From positions 1-61,295 of the forward strand of contig PFXG01000018.1 in NCBI GenBank assembly GCA_002791545.1: 61,295 bases of DNA. The letters are read 5' to 3'. Below the pieces are notes generated by a model. The model saw nothing but the letters and a program-made list of their open reading frames with translations, had not been told where the DNA came from and did no database searches. A program made the position numbers and the translations under genes. The DNA comes from Zetaproteobacteria bacterium CG_4_9_14_3_um_filter_49_83 (GTDB taxonomy: Bacteria > Pseudomonadota > Zetaproteobacteria > Mariprofundales > Mariprofundaceae). Shown here in pieces: positions 7,603 through 17,895 of the stretch (positions within the stretch are counted from its first letter, which is position 1; each line of letters opens with the position of its first letter).

Positions 7603-8232
7603 ATGGAAATCACTGAACTGATTGAGAAAGGTGGGCCGGTTATGTGGGTGCTGATCGGATATTCCGTTGTGGCTGTTGCTATTGTCGTGGAACGGCTGAT
7701 TCATCTGAACCTGTTGCCCGGAATCAGCGGTGATCTGGACGACCTGTATCAGACAAACGGTAAACGTATTTCGCCGGAAGCGGCCATTGCTATCGGGGTT
7801 AAAGAGGCTGCGGCTCAGGGTGTGAAGGATCTGGCGCGTGTGGCTTCGCGTATCGGCAGTGATCAACTGGCGCGAATGGAGTCCGGCCTGCGTACCCTGG
7901 CATGGCTGGGTAATACGGCTCCGCTGTTGGGGCTGTTCGGTACCATTACCGGTATGATCAAGGCCTTTCAGGTGATCGAAGCGGCCGGTGGCAAGGTGGA
8001 TGCGATGGTGCTTGCCGGCGGCATATGGGAAGCCATGGTGACCACCGGTGCCGGGCTGGCCGTAGCTATTCCGGTGCTCTTTCTGCTGCATTTTCTCGAA
8101 GGGCTGGTGGATAAACGCGCGAGGTCGATGCAGCGGGTGGCTTCAATGCTTATTGAGCGCTTGCCGCATACACCTGAAAACAGCCCCCGCGACCAGATAA
8201 AACACAGGGATTCTCTGGCTCATGCAATTTGA
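7603..8232 (+). CDS. exbB: MotA/TolQ/ExbB proton channel family protein
   Basis: Inner-membrane ExbB-type subunit of the TonB energising motor. The 209-residue protein has three membrane segments: one near the N-terminus (VMWVLIGYSVVAVAIVV, about 13-29) and two around 104-122 and 145-163. The family core LAWLGNTAPLLGLFGTITGMIKAF and the Gly/Ala-rich TTGAGLAVAIPVLF are present. First gene of the exbB-exbD-tonB-receptor run, overlapping exbD by 11 bp. A ribosome site GGGGGAG precedes the ATG. It could also be called TolQ-like, but the tonB and receptor context favours ExbB. Confidence 0.88.
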   Translation: MEITELIEKGGPVMWVLIGYSVVAVAIVVERLIHLNLLPGISGDLDDLYQTNGKRISPEAAIAIGVKEAAAQGVKDLARVASRIGSDQLARMESGLRTLAWLGNTAPLLGLFGTITGMIKAFQVIEAAGGKVDAMVLAGGIWEAMVTTGAGLAVAIPVLFLLHFLEGLVDKRARSMQRVASMLIERLPHTPENSPRDQIKHRDSLAHAI

Positions 8233-8632
8233 GGGGACTCGCAGAAGCGGTCAGGCCCCGAACCTGACACCGCTGATTGATATTGTTTTTTTGCTGCTGG
8301 TCTTTTTCATGCTCACCGCCCATTTCGTCCGTGATGAGGGGCTGCCGATTGAGTTGCCGGAAGCGGCCAGCGCAGTGTCTATTGAAGAGCAGCATCCGCT
8401 TGAAATCAAAATTTCCAACACCGGTCTGATCAGCGTGACAGATCAGTTAATTGCTGTGGAAAACCTGAGCGACTATTTGCGTCCACTGCTTGCAGGGAAA
8501 ACTGAAAAACGGGTGGTGATTCGTGGAGATAAAGAAACAGGTCTTGATGATTCGGTAAACGTTATCGATGCGGCCCGTCTGGCTGGCGCTACAGGTGTGG
8601 ATATTGTTACTGAGCAGCCGCAGCGACCATAA
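8222..8632 (+). CDS. exbD: Biopolymer transport protein ExbD family
   Basis: A 136-residue ExbD/TolR-type protein with one N-terminal membrane helix carrying the proton-conducting Asp (NLTPLIDIVFLLLVFFML, about 14-31). The periplasmic domain that follows has the usual ExbD ending (VVIRGDKETGLDDSVNVID). It works with ExbB to drive TonB. It overlaps exbB at its start and is followed one base after its stop by tonB, so the three are translationally coupled. Confidence 0.88.
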   Translation: MQFEGTRRSGQAPNLTPLIDIVFLLLVFFMLTAHFVRDEGLPIELPEAASAVSIEEQHPLEIKISNTGLISVTDQLIAVENLSDYLRPLLAGKTEKRVVIRGDKETGLDDSVNVIDAARLAGATGVDIVTEQPQRP

Positions 8633-8633
8633 G

Positions 8634-9515
<882 letters not shown>

Positions 9516-9542
9516 TTATTTTATTCAATAACAGAAGGAGAG

Positions 9543-11743
9543 ATGATGAATTTTAAGATGAAACAACATGTGGCAGGCGCCGCATCTGTAATAACCATGC
9601 TGCTGAGTGCCAATGTGGTCACAGCCGAAGATATGGGGCTGATGCATGTGGACTCCACCACCATTGATGACCGTTTTGAATCCAAGCGTGGTGAGCCATC
9701 CAATATTTCAATGATATCCGGAGACAAGGTGGAGAAGGCGCACACCGAGAATATCCAGCAGGTTCTCAATGCTATTCCGGGTGTGACTACCGAGTTACAG
9801 AGCCAGGATTCGCTGAAGATTCATATTCGAGGTGTGGAAAACCAGCGTTTCATGGGGGAAAACCGGGTGTGGCCGTGGTGATTGACGGTGTCCCCGTGTT
9901 TGAACGGACAGGAAGCGTTAATATCAATATGGATGATATTGAATCGATCAAGGTGATCAAGGGTGGTGCATCCTACCTGTTCGGTGAGGATGCGCTGGCT
10001 GGTGCCGTGATTATTACCACCAAACGCGGTGCGAAGATGGCTGGTGGCAGTATTTCTACCGAGGCTGGCAGCTTCGGCTATAAACGCGGTATGGCACGCG
10101 CCGGTTTTGCCAATGACAAGCTCTCCGGACACGTGCAGGTCAGTCGCCGCGATGCCAAGGGATACTATTTTCAGGGCGACTACAAGGCCGATTATCTCAA
10201 CGGCAAATTGCAGGGCTACCTTTCTGACTCCAGCGATCTTACCTTTGGCTGGGAAGTGGCCAAGCGCTTCAAGGATAGTCATGGCACGGTGACAGGTGTG
10301 ACGCAGGCAGCCATTGACCCGACCAGCGTGAATGGCAGCGATTATGCCCGCCACTACAATGTTGATCTGGGTAAATTCTACCTGACCTATGCCAACGATA
10401 TCACTGAGACCAGTAACCTGATGCTTAATCTCTACCAGTTTGGTGACCATACCAGATTCTGGACCGCCCCTGTGCGTTTTGATGCAGCCGGTGCAGCTGT
10501 TACGGATGTGAATGCCTATAGCAACAATAATGACTACAAGCAGGTGCAACGCGGCCTGAAGGGTGAGTGGCGCGCCAGTGGTGAGCATCTCGGCTGGCTC
10601 GCTGCAATCGATCTGCGCGACAACAGCTACAAAAATAGAGTGAATGTGTTGCAGAGCTACCGTGCAAGTCCGAGGGCGCCGGTAGTGGCTGCGGGTACTC
10701 TGTCGGCTGACAATAAAACGAATGAGAGTATGTTCGCCGGTTACGGTGAGCTGAAGTTCCGACTTGCAGACGGCTTTAGCGCGACCATGAACGGACGTTT
10801 CGATCACATCAAGCTGGATTACAATGACTACCTGCCAACGGCAACAGCCTTAAATCTCTCCAAGAGCTTTAATGTCGGCTCGTGGCGTGGTGGGCTGAAT
10901 TATGATGTCAGTGATTCGTTATCACTCTACTCCAATGCTTCGACCGGATTCCGTGCTCCGACTATCAGTCAGCTCTTTGCCGGCACGATCAACTTGAACG
11001 GATCTGTTGCAGCCAATCCGAACCTGAAGCCGGAACAGGCGATTAACTATGAGATCGGCCTGCGCGGCAAAATTGATCTGGTCAGTGGTTTGGAGTGGGA
11101 TATCGCTGCTTTTCAGATCGATCGCAAGGATTTCATTCTTAATGTGGCCGGTCAGTATTCTGCTCCGGCGACCGGTGTGACAGATCAGTACCGGAATATC
11201 GGCGGCATACGTAACCGTGGTGTCGAGCTGGCAGTAAAGAGCGACCAGGAGCAGTTCTTCTCGATGGATGTCGCTTATACATTGCTGGATGCGAAGTTTA
11301 CTAATTATAGTAATTTCAATTTGCAGATGGGGCCACGTGGCAGACAGACGGTCGTACCTTACAACAACACAGGCAAAGCCGTCCCACGAGTATCTAAACA
11401 TAAGCTGTTTGTGGCTGGTCGCGTTAAACCAATTTCCGGCTTCACATTAAGCGGTGAGATGAATGCTCAGACCTCCTATTTTGCTGATGAGATCAATCAG
11501 GAGAAAATAGGCGGTCATGCCGTATTTGATCTGATAGGCAACTACGATTTCTCTGTCGGGGCTAACAAGGCGGTGAAATTCAATCTCTTCGGACGAGTCG
11601 ATAACCTTTTTGACCGCACCTATTTCAACACTGCGCATGGTACAAACGACAGCAATGGTGATCTGACTTACAACGCACAGGACCTCTCGATTGTGGTCAA
11701 TCCGGGACGCCGCTGGACTGCCGGTATCACGGCAACTTTCTAA
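9543..11743 (+). CDS. TonB-dependent outer-membrane receptor, split by a frameshift
   Basis: Outer-membrane TonB-dependent receptor of about 730 residues. The first frame (9543-9881) has a signal peptide ending near VVTA, and the start of the plug domain (NIQQVLNAIPGVTTELQ, IHIRGVENQRFMG). The second (to 11743) continues with VVIDGVPVFE, ASYLFGEDALAGAVIITTKRG (plug end) and a 22-strand-type barrel, with TGFRAPTISQLF and LKPEQAINYEIGLRG, ending in Phe as barrel proteins do. The join needs one extra base in the ATGGGGGAAAA tract at about 9853-9862. That is a homopolymer, so sequencing error or reversible slippage are both possible. The ligand is unknown; the following genes suggest a metal. Confidence 0.85.
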
Positions 11744-11778
11744 TTCGGGCTAAATACATTCAACAAGGAGAAAATGAT

Positions 11779-12303
11779 ATGAACAAGATGACAAAGCACA
11801 TGATAATAGCTGCCATGATGGTTGTACTGCCGGTCAGTGCCATCGCCTGTGAGACCAAAGGGGTGAAGTCGCCTGCCTGTACGTTGGATGGCCATGGCTC
11901 CTATCACGGTAAACAGGGGCACAATGCTATTCCGGGCAGAACTCCGGATTATCTGCGCAATATTCTTAAGGGCGCAGATCGTATCGGCCTGAACGGGAAA
12001 CAGCGCACCATGATCGGTGAGCTGCTGGTAGAAGCCGAGAGTGATGCGGCGAAAGCGCATGCCGAGGCAGAGGTTACAGTTGCCGAGTTTAAATTACGCC
12101 TGCACTCCGGCTCGCTGAGCGACAAAGAGGTGAATGCCTACACGAAGAAGATGGGCGAGCTGCGTGCCGCACAACTTGCCGCTAATCTGAAAGCATCGGT
12201 TGCCGCTTCACGTCTGCTGTCGGATGAGCAGAAGGCGAAGCTATACACCTCCAAAAAGTACGACTCTAAAAAGTACGACTCTAAAAAGAGCGACTCCAAA
12301 TGA
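11779..12303 (+). CDS. Periplasmic Spy/CpxP-like protein
   Basis: A 174-residue secreted protein. The N-terminus has a clear signal peptide ending near SAIA, followed by a Cys/His-containing stretch (CETKGVKSPAC, DGHGSYHGKQGH) that could bind metal. The middle is mostly helical and Ala/Glu-rich, with LSDEQKAKLY resembling the LTxxQ motif of Spy/CpxP chaperones. The C-terminus is a three-fold KYDSK-type repeat coded by 15-bp units. Its place between a receptor and membrane redox genes suggests periplasmic metal handling or envelope stress protection. Family assignment is moderate because the helical core is weakly diagnostic. Confidence 0.55.
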   Translation: MNKMTKHMIIAAMMVVLPVSAIACETKGVKSPACTLDGHGSYHGKQGHNAIPGRTPDYLRNILKGADRIGLNGKQRTMIGELLVEAESDAAKAHAEAEVTVAEFKLRLHSGSLSDKEVNAYTKKMGELRAAQLAANLKASVAASRLLSDEQKAKLYTSKKYDSKKYDSKKSDSK

Positions 12304-13103
12304 GAGGCGTATGGCTTGCAGGCGTGTTGGCGGCCATGGCAGTGATGCCGTGTCCGGCTGCTGCCGCCATGCACTGGGCACCTGCGCCGGTGGAGCATGA
12401 AAAGGGCCATGGCGGTCATGACAGAAGTGCTGGTAAGGCATTTGTACTGGTTGACGGGGAGGGGGCAAACCTCACGCTGATCAATCCGAAACTGCTTGAG
12501 AAACCTCTGGCTTCAGAGGGAAGCAGCGTGACGCTTAAAGCAACCGGTATGGGCAACTACCACGCGCTGCTGGCACGGCGCAGTCAGGCCGGGCTGCAGG
12601 AGTCGGCAATCCGTTATCATTATATGAATGGGAAGCCATCGGGCACGTCACCCTCGCTTTTGATTGCTCACGAAAAGTCGGCGCTGGAAATTGTACCGGA
12701 TCCTCTGGCACGTGAGCACTGGCGCTATTACGCCAATACTGATGCTCGCTTTATCGTCCGCTTTCAGGGAAAACCGCTTGCAGGTGCAACTGTCATGATG
12801 GCGACCACCAACGGAACGACTGTTGGATTTATGGCTGATGCTGACGGCAACCTGAGTATACCGCTTCCTGAAGATTTTGCAGAGGTGAAAGCGGGGCGTG
12901 CAGATAACCGGCCTGCCGAATTCGTACTGACGGCAAGTCACCATGATGGCGACAGCCGGTTTGTCACCACCTTCTCAGCTGCCTATCACGTCAACCCCGA
13001 ACAGTGGCAGTCCACCGGACTGGGGCTTGCCACGGCCGGTGGCGGCATGCTGCTCGGTGGCGTGATGATTTGGCGAATGCGCCGTCGTAAGGAGGATAAG
13101 TAA
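12300..13103 (+). CDS. DUF4198-like periplasmic protein with C-terminal membrane anchor
   Basis: A 267-residue envelope protein. It has an N-terminal signal sequence, a His-rich patch (HEKGHGGHDR, about 33-42) and an all-beta domain with FIVRFQGKPLAGATVMM (about 151-167), typical of DUF4198/carboxypeptidase-regulatory-like folds in metal-uptake operons. It ends with one membrane helix near 240-258 followed by RMRRRKEDK, a type I anchor. It starts in the ATGA overlap with the upstream gene and ends in a TAATG overlap with the next. DUF4198 proteins often accompany nickel, cobalt or iron receptors. The exact function is unknown. Confidence 0.55.
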   Translation: MRGVWLAGVLAAMAVMPCPAAAAMHWAPAPVEHEKGHGGHDRSAGKAFVLVDGEGANLTLINPKLLEKPLASEGSSVTLKATGMGNYHALLARRSQAGLQESAIRYHYMNGKPSGTSPSLLIAHEKSALEIVPDPLAREHWRYYANTDARFIVRFQGKPLAGATVMMATTNGTTVGFMADADGNLSIPLPEDFAEVKAGRADNRPAEFVLTASHHDGDSRFVTTFSAAYHVNPEQWQSTGLGLATAGGGMLLGGVMIWRMRRRKEDK

Positions 13104-14131
13104 TGCCACTCTGGAAAAATCTCTCTGTCATCCGCAAGGGCGTGCAGCTTCTGGCGTTTCTCTTTCTGGTCTACGGTTCGGTCTTTGTCGGTTTCTATTC
13201 TGCCGATAAAATTTCCGGTGCGTTTCCTGCGCTCTCCTGTGCCTATGATGCAAAAACGGCTGACTACTGCGTTCTGATTCCACTACAGCATCAGTTTGGT
13301 CACAGCGTAGGACGGGCTCTTGCTGCAGGCACATTCACACTGAGTCTGCTGCTGCCGATTCTGACAACGCTGGGCACTTTCCTGATTCTCTTCGTGTTGC
13401 TGAACAAAGCCTTCTGCGGCTGGCTCTGTCCACTTGGATTCTTCCAGGAGGTCATGGGCATGATCGGTCAAAAGTTGCGTTTGCATCGCACAGAGTCGCT
13501 GGATGATAAACTGGTGGATCGCATTCGGCCTGCCAAATGGCTGATGCTGAGCTTGTTGGTGATTCTGTTTCCACTGGCCTCAGGATTAGGTTTTGTCGGC
13601 CAGGAGCTGGGTGATCCGTTCTGTAAAATCTGCCCGAGCCGCATTTTAACAACTCTGGCAGCCGGGCAGCTCAATCAGCTCTATATCGATACCTCGTCAA
13701 TCGGTTATATGATCCTCTCGATCATTGCCGACACGCTGTTCGGTCTGGTTCTGGTACTCTCATTGACCATGCGTCAGCCCTTCTGCCGTATCTGCCCGAT
13801 GCTGGCGCTGCATACGCTGTTCCGTAAAGTGGGGTTGGTGAAGCTGGTGAAAAACTATACCTCGCGTTGCGATAAGTGTGGTCTCTGTGCCAAAGCCTGC
13901 CCGATGGATATTCGCGAGATTCACACCTCCAAAGAGAAGGATATTCTTATGCCTGACTGCACACTGTGCGGGCGCTGTGTGGAGTTCTGCCCGGACAAGG
14001 GTGTGATGGCGCTTAAATATGCGGTGATTCCGATCAAGGTATCCGATCCGTACTATTTCAAGGAACGTAATCGTGCTCAAAAAGTCTGGGAGGGTAAGAA
14101 AACAACAGCCCGCCAGTCGAAAAAGAGCTGA
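13103..14131 (+). CDS. NapH/NosR/YccM-type membrane polyferredoxin
   Basis: A 342-residue integral membrane iron-sulfur protein. It has about five membrane segments. Two CxxxCP motifs are characteristic of the NapH/NosR/CcoG group: CGWLCP (at about 101) together with CKICPSR and CRICPML. Two [4Fe-4S] ferredoxin clusters follow near the C-terminus (CDKCGLCAKACP, then CTLCGRCVEFCP). Such proteins move electrons from the quinone pool or cytoplasm across the membrane. Within this operon it could feed a periplasmic or receptor-associated metal reduction step. The particular electron donor and acceptor are not visible. Confidence 0.8.
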   Translation: MPLWKNLSVIRKGVQLLAFLFLVYGSVFVGFYSADKISGAFPALSCAYDAKTADYCVLIPLQHQFGHSVGRALAAGTFTLSLLLPILTTLGTFLILFVLLNKAFCGWLCPLGFFQEVMGMIGQKLRLHRTESLDDKLVDRIRPAKWLMLSLLVILFPLASGLGFVGQELGDPFCKICPSRILTTLAAGQLNQLYIDTSSIGYMILSIIADTLFGLVLVLSLTMRQPFCRICPMLALHTLFRKVGLVKLVKNYTSRCDKCGLCAKACPMDIREIHTSKEKDILMPDCTLCGRCVEFCPDKGVMALKYAVIPIKVSDPYYFKERNRAQKVWEGKKTTARQSKKS

Positions 14132-14133
14132 AT

Positions 14134-14775
14134 GTGGAGGTGCTGTTTTCCTCCATGCTGGCGACATTCATCATCGGCCTCTCCTTCGGGGCCGGTGCAT
14201 GTATGTTTACCTGTATTCCAACGCTGGGTGTGATGTTGCTGGCGCAGGATATCGGAGCCAAAGAGACCGCATTGCAAACACTACGCTTTAACCTTGGCCG
14301 CATGAGTGCGTATATGTTGCTGACAGCAACATCCGGATTCATCGGCGCATCGCTGGTTGGTATGCTGAAGGTAAGCCATGCTAACTATATCTTTGCAGTC
14401 ATGCTCTTTATCTCCGCTATATTGTTGTGGTACAAGGGTAAAGTAAGCGCTTGCTCGACTGCCCGGAACAAGCAACTCAGGGCAGGATTGTTTGGTATCG
14501 GTTTTTCTTTGGGGCTACGTCCCTGTGCACCATTGGCGGGTGTGATGGCTGCATCGGGTGTAACCGGCTCAGCCTTATATGGGCTGCTGCTAGGGCTATC
14601 ATTTGGAGCCGGGGCCATTGTCATACCGCAGCTTGTGTTCGGGTACGGGCTGGGTAGAGCTGGAGCCGAAATCCGTTCCCAACTCAGGGGTAGGCAACAA
14701 CAATTAGCACGAACAGGAGCTTCGATTCTGGCTTGTGTGGGTGTTGGTGTAGGGATGGGGTGGATTACTTTATGA
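14134..14775 (+). CDS. CcdA/DsbD-like or TauE-like membrane protein
   Basis: A 213-residue membrane protein with about six hydrophobic segments. Two membrane-embedded Cys contexts, GACMFTCIPTLG (about 21-32) and SLGLRPCAPLAG (about 125-136), resemble the reactive cysteines of CcdA/DsbD thiol electron carriers; homologs are often labelled sulfite exporter TauE/SafE or UreH-like. It starts with GTG two bases after the polyferredoxin stop, so it is coupled to it. I infer it delivers reducing power to periplasmic cysteines in the same module. A transport role is the alternative. Last gene of the plus-strand run. Confidence 0.6.
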   Translation: MEVLFSSMLATFIIGLSFGAGACMFTCIPTLGVMLLAQDIGAKETALQTLRFNLGRMSAYMLLTATSGFIGASLVGMLKVSHANYIFAVMLFISAILLWYKGKVSACSTARNKQLRAGLFGIGFSLGLRPCAPLAGVMAASGVTGSALYGLLLGLSFGAGAIVIPQLVFGYGLGRAGAEIRSQLRGRQQQLARTGASILACVGVGVGMGWITL

Positions 14776-14879
14776 ATGCGCAATAAGCAGGCTTTGATTT
14801 GCCGGGTGTTTGGTATGGCATCATCGCGGTATAAATAAAAAACTCTGTTCCGGACAATGAGCAGCCATTCATCTCACGT

Positions 14880-15110
14880 TTACTTTCTGCGCGACAAGTA
14901 GATAAGGAGACTGCCAAAGGCCATGGGTAGCCCGGAAATCAGCAGAACGGTTAAAAGATCGTAGAAATTAAATGCGGCAACGACAAGGAAAAAACCTCCG
15001 CATGTCCCTGATAGCGTAACGATCAGCCAGCCAACGATCTCTAGTGCTATTTGCCAACCACTGCGTGGTTCACTGTTGTTGGTTGCCGGTTCCGGCTTTT
15101 TATTTTGCAT
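14880..15110 (-). CDS. Small two-helix membrane protein
   Basis: A 76-residue hypothetical protein. The N-terminal 18 residues are polar, followed by two membrane helices (about 20-42 and 48-69) and an SRRK tail. The ATG at 15110 overlaps the last 11 bp of the radical SAM gene, so it is the last member of that operon. No family recognised. An in-frame start upstream at 15380 lies within the radical SAM gene and is rejected. Confidence 0.6.
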   Translation of the reverse strand: MQNKKPEPATNNSEPRSGWQIALEIVGWLIVTLSGTCGGFFLVVAAFNFYDLLTVLLISGLPMAFGSLLIYLSRRK

Positions 15111-16485
15111 GTTGGTCTCCCTGTTTGATTTCAAAGCGATGAAAAAGATTCCGCGTATCGAAGGGGATGATTCTGCCGTCATCGGTGACGAAGTGGATGC
15201 AGGAGCGTTTGACACCGCCAAGGCAGAAGTTGAAACGATCCATGAACTCGACGATGACGACGCGGAATACAGCATCATAGCCCAATCTGGCCGGAGCGGA
15301 GATTTGCGGCAGGCAGCAAAGTAGGGCGTGCAGCTTCTCTTCGCCCGCATCGCCGATGCAGGAGAGTGAAAGCAGCTCATTGATCCGTTGGCGCAGATGG
15401 GGGAAACGCTCGAAGCTGATGCTGTTGGGCAGTGTGCGCAGTAGTTCTTCGCGTGGAATCATGCTGGTCAATGGTGTGAGCCCATCTTGCTGACGCAGGC
15501 CGTAGCCGATGCAGATGGATTGCGGATTGCAGGGCAGCGGAATCAGATCCTGTTCCGAGAAATAGTCGCTCTGTTCGATAATGCCACGCCTGATCTGGCT
15601 GAGGGTGATACGTTCGGACTGCCGGTAGTTGTCGTTGCGCCCACAATCCTGAACCGTTTGAAACGTCACGCCGCGTACACAGTTCCAGCCGAGGGCATAA
15701 CGGATAATCTCGCCCAGCTCCCCATCATTTACCCCCTGCTTGACCACGCAGACCAGCGTGGTGGAGATCCCTTCGGCCTCCAGGTGCTCCAGCGCCTTGT
15801 GGTGGATGCTGCGCAGATCGGCTCCGCGAATGTTGTGCAGCGCTGCCGCTTGCAGGGAGTCGAATTGCAGACTTACCTCGAAGCCGGTGCGAAACTCCGC
15901 CAACGCGCGCACAAAATCGCGATCCTGTGCCAGCCGCAGACCGTTGGTGTTGAGCATCAGATGACGAATCGGTTTGCTGCGCGCCAGACGAATAATATCG
16001 AGCAGCTGTGGGTGCAACGTCGGCTCACCACCACTGAGCTGCACCAGATCGGGTTCGCCTTCACTGGCAACCAATCTGTCAAGCATCGCCTCCACTTCGG
16101 CCAGCGTGCGAATGCCGCCGCGCCCCGGTGCCGAATCGGCAAAGCAGACCGGGCAGCTTAGATTGCATTCATCGATGATCTCTATGATGCCGAGGCAGCT
16201 GTGCTGCTCATGATCGGGGCAGAGGCCGCAATCGTACGGGCAGCCTTTGACCGTCTCGGTCTGGCAGACAAGCTGCTGGTCGCCCGGCTTCAGGTATTGC
16301 TGGCAGAGCCGGTAATAGTCGGCATCGTTAGAGATCATCCGCTCCAGCGATCCATGATCCGGGCAGCGTTTGCGAAAGTAGATGCAACCATCACGTTGAA
16401 TGATCTTGGCAGGCACAAGCTCCTGACAGGTTTCGCACAGCGAAACGGTCTGGCCTAAAAACAGATAATCACGCGCTGTCGCCAT
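15100..16485 (-). CDS. Radical SAM protein, Tes/MJ0619-like
   Basis: A 461-residue radical SAM enzyme. The N-terminus carries a rubredoxin-like Cys set (SLCETCQELVPAKI, then CPDHG) and the conserved KGCPYDCGLCPDH element. The radical SAM cluster motif is CNLSCPVC (CxxxCxxC), with the GGEPT SAM-binding motif (LVQLSGGEPTLHP) and LNTNGLRL after it. This architecture matches the MJ0619/Tes family, which includes archaeal tetraether lipid synthase and methylases, and whose bacterial members are candidates for lipid C-C coupling. It overlaps the Lgt-like gene by 17 bp, supporting a lipid or lipoprotein substrate. The substrate itself is inference. Confidence 0.75.
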   Translation of the reverse strand: MATARDYLFLGQTVSLCETCQELVPAKIIQRDGCIYFRKRCPDHGSLERMISNDADYYRLCQQYLKPGDQQLVCQTETVKGCPYDCGLCPDHEQHSCLGIIEIIDECNLSCPVCFADSAPGRGGIRTLAEVEAMLDRLVASEGEPDLVQLSGGEPTLHPQLLDIIRLARSKPIRHLMLNTNGLRLAQDRDFVRALAEFRTGFEVSLQFDSLQAAALHNIRGADLRSIHHKALEHLEAEGISTTLVCVVKQGVNDGELGEIIRYALGWNCVRGVTFQTVQDCGRNDNYRQSERITLSQIRRGIIEQSDYFSEQDLIPLPCNPQSICIGYGLRQQDGLTPLTSMIPREELLRTLPNSISFERFPHLRQRINELLSLSCIGDAGEEKLHALLCCLPQISAPARLGYDAVFRVVIVEFMDRFNFCLGGVKRSCIHFVTDDGRIIPFDTRNLFHRFEIKQGDQHAK

Positions 16486-17191
16486 TGGGACTCCTTGGTT
16501 GCCGGATCATCCACAAAGCATGGATCGCCAGCAGTATCATCAGATAGTGAAACAGATTCAGGCCAAACGCCAGCTCAGCATAGGGCTTAAGAAACTCCCA
16601 ACAGAAGCGCTGAAGCGCATACCAGAGCACAAACAGGTAAAAACCCAGGCGGAGCATCAACATACGGCGATAGATCAACGCAGGTATAAACATCAGCAAG
16701 AACAGCAACATTGACGCTGATTCATAAAGCTGCACCGGATGACGATGCAAGCCGTCGCCAAAATCGTAACCCCATGGCATATCTGTGGCCACCCCGAAGG
16801 TAAAATCATCCAGTCCGGCGAAGAAGCAGCCCAGTCGACCCACGACCAGCCCAACAGCCAGCGGCACCACAAAAATCGCCCCTGTGCTGATACGAATGTC
16901 ATGCAACCATTTGTAGAGCTCCACCCCCATGATGCCACCTGCAATAGCTCCGGCACTGCTATGGCCCAGTCGAAAGCCCTGCCAGTTCCACGCCACGCCC
17001 GCTTGCAAATTGAGCGTGCCAAAGAGAAAAGCGCCGAGAATCGCGCCGATGCCCAAATAGAAGAAATAGCCGGGATGGAGATCGTGATCAAAATGGTTCG
17101 CTGCATCACCAGGCAGCCGAAACCGAACCAACACACCCGCCCCAATGGCACAGCCCCAGGCAAGCAGATCAAACAGCGTATGCACCAACAT
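16469..17191 (-). CDS. Lgt-like (prolipoprotein diacylglyceryl transferase family) membrane protein
   Basis: A 240-residue multi-pass membrane protein of the Lgt superfamily. It has the Lgt signature region VVGRLGCFFAGLDDFTFG (about 114-131) with the key Arg and Gly residues, and then RHPVQLYES (about 150-158), where Lgt has its HPxQLYE motif. It is shorter than housekeeping Lgt, as are the paralogs that sit beside radical SAM genes. The visible ATG at 17191 lacks a ribosome site. The coding-like frame extends up to about 17212, behind an AGGAG, without an ATG, so an unusual start is possible. Operon: Rieske, this gene, radical SAM, small membrane protein. Confidence 0.75.
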   Translation of the reverse strand: MLVHTLFDLLAWGCAIGAGVLVRFRLPGDAANHFDHDLHPGYFFYLGIGAILGAFLFGTLNLQAGVAWNWQGFRLGHSSAGAIAGGIMGVELYKWLHDIRISTGAIFVVPLAVGLVVGRLGCFFAGLDDFTFGVATDMPWGYDFGDGLHRHPVQLYESASMLLFLLMFIPALIYRRMLMLRLGFYLFVLWYALQRFCWEFLKPYAELAFGLNLFHYLMILLAIHALWMIRQPRSPNGDSA

Positions 17192-17265
17192 GGCATCAAG
17201 TTCAGTGTGAATGATGATCTCCTGCCTGTTTGATTATTACCATGGTCGCCAACTGTTGCCGCGTC

Positions 17266-17895
17266 TCAAGCCTTACCCTCAGAAGACGGCGATTGCGCCG
17301 CTGGTGGATGCGCCCCGATTCTGATCAGGTTATCGGCAACAAAGTGATGCGGCGGGATAGTCAAATTCGTTCGGCCAGGCGAGCCCTTGTAGACCCTCCC
17401 AGCCAAATCGAAGAGAGAGCCGTGACAGGGGCAGTCAAAACCAGCCAATCTGGCGTAATCCGGCCAATCGTGCTTCTCCAGATGAGGCTTGAACAATAAT
17501 TTGCAACCGAGATGGGTGCATCTGTTGACCCCGACGAATATATCCTTGCGCAGTGAACGATAGGCGTTTTGTACATAGGGCGGTTGTTCCGATTCCTTCG
17601 AATAGGGGTCTTTCAGATCAGGTAATAGCTGATCCAGGTAACTTAACTCCTGTTCCGTTCTGCGCACGATTGCTATGAAGCCAATCAGATGCCATTCATT
17701 GGTCCAGGGAACCTCTTTCATGCCGCCCGGCGGAATATCGCTGATATCGACAAGGGCGTTGTGCTCATCCAGATACTCCTGCTCTGTCTGAACAGGACGC
17801 ATGGAGCTGATAAAGGGAATAGTCACGACAGCGCCACCAGCCACCGTCATGGCGATGGCCGTTTGTTTCAGGAATTTGCGTTTTGCGTCATCCAT
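17266..17895 (-). CDS. Rieske iron-sulfur protein (cytochrome bc1-type), copy 1
   Basis: A 209-residue Rieske protein with a Tat-type N-terminal anchor (KRKFLKQTAIAMTVAGGAVV, about 5-24). The cluster ligands are intact: CTHLGC and CPCHGS, the His/Cys pairs of the [2Fe-2S] Rieske centre. These proteins normally serve the bc1 or b6f complex, but no cytochrome b or c1 gene is near. It is the first gene of the minus-strand run with the Lgt-like and radical SAM genes. Its first 60 or so residues are identical at DNA level to copy 2 at 19.3-19.9 kb, while the catalytic domains differ substantially. Confidence 0.88.
   Translation of the reverse strand: MDDAKRKFLKQTAIAMTVAGGAVVTIPFISSMRPVQTEQEYLDEHNALVDISDIPPGGMKEVPWTNEWHLIGFIAIVRRTEQELSYLDQLLPDLKDPYSKESEQPPYVQNAYRSLRKDIFVGVNRCTHLGCKLLFKPHLEKHDWPDYARLAGFDCPCHGSLFDLAGRVYKGSPGRTNLTIPPHHFVADNLIRIGAHPPAAQSPSSEGKA

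Noticed and set aside
9821-10807. Open frame of 328 codons on the minus strand
   Set aside because: It is antisense to the TonB-dependent receptor, has no ribosome site or family motifs, and the plus-strand frame is clearly coding.
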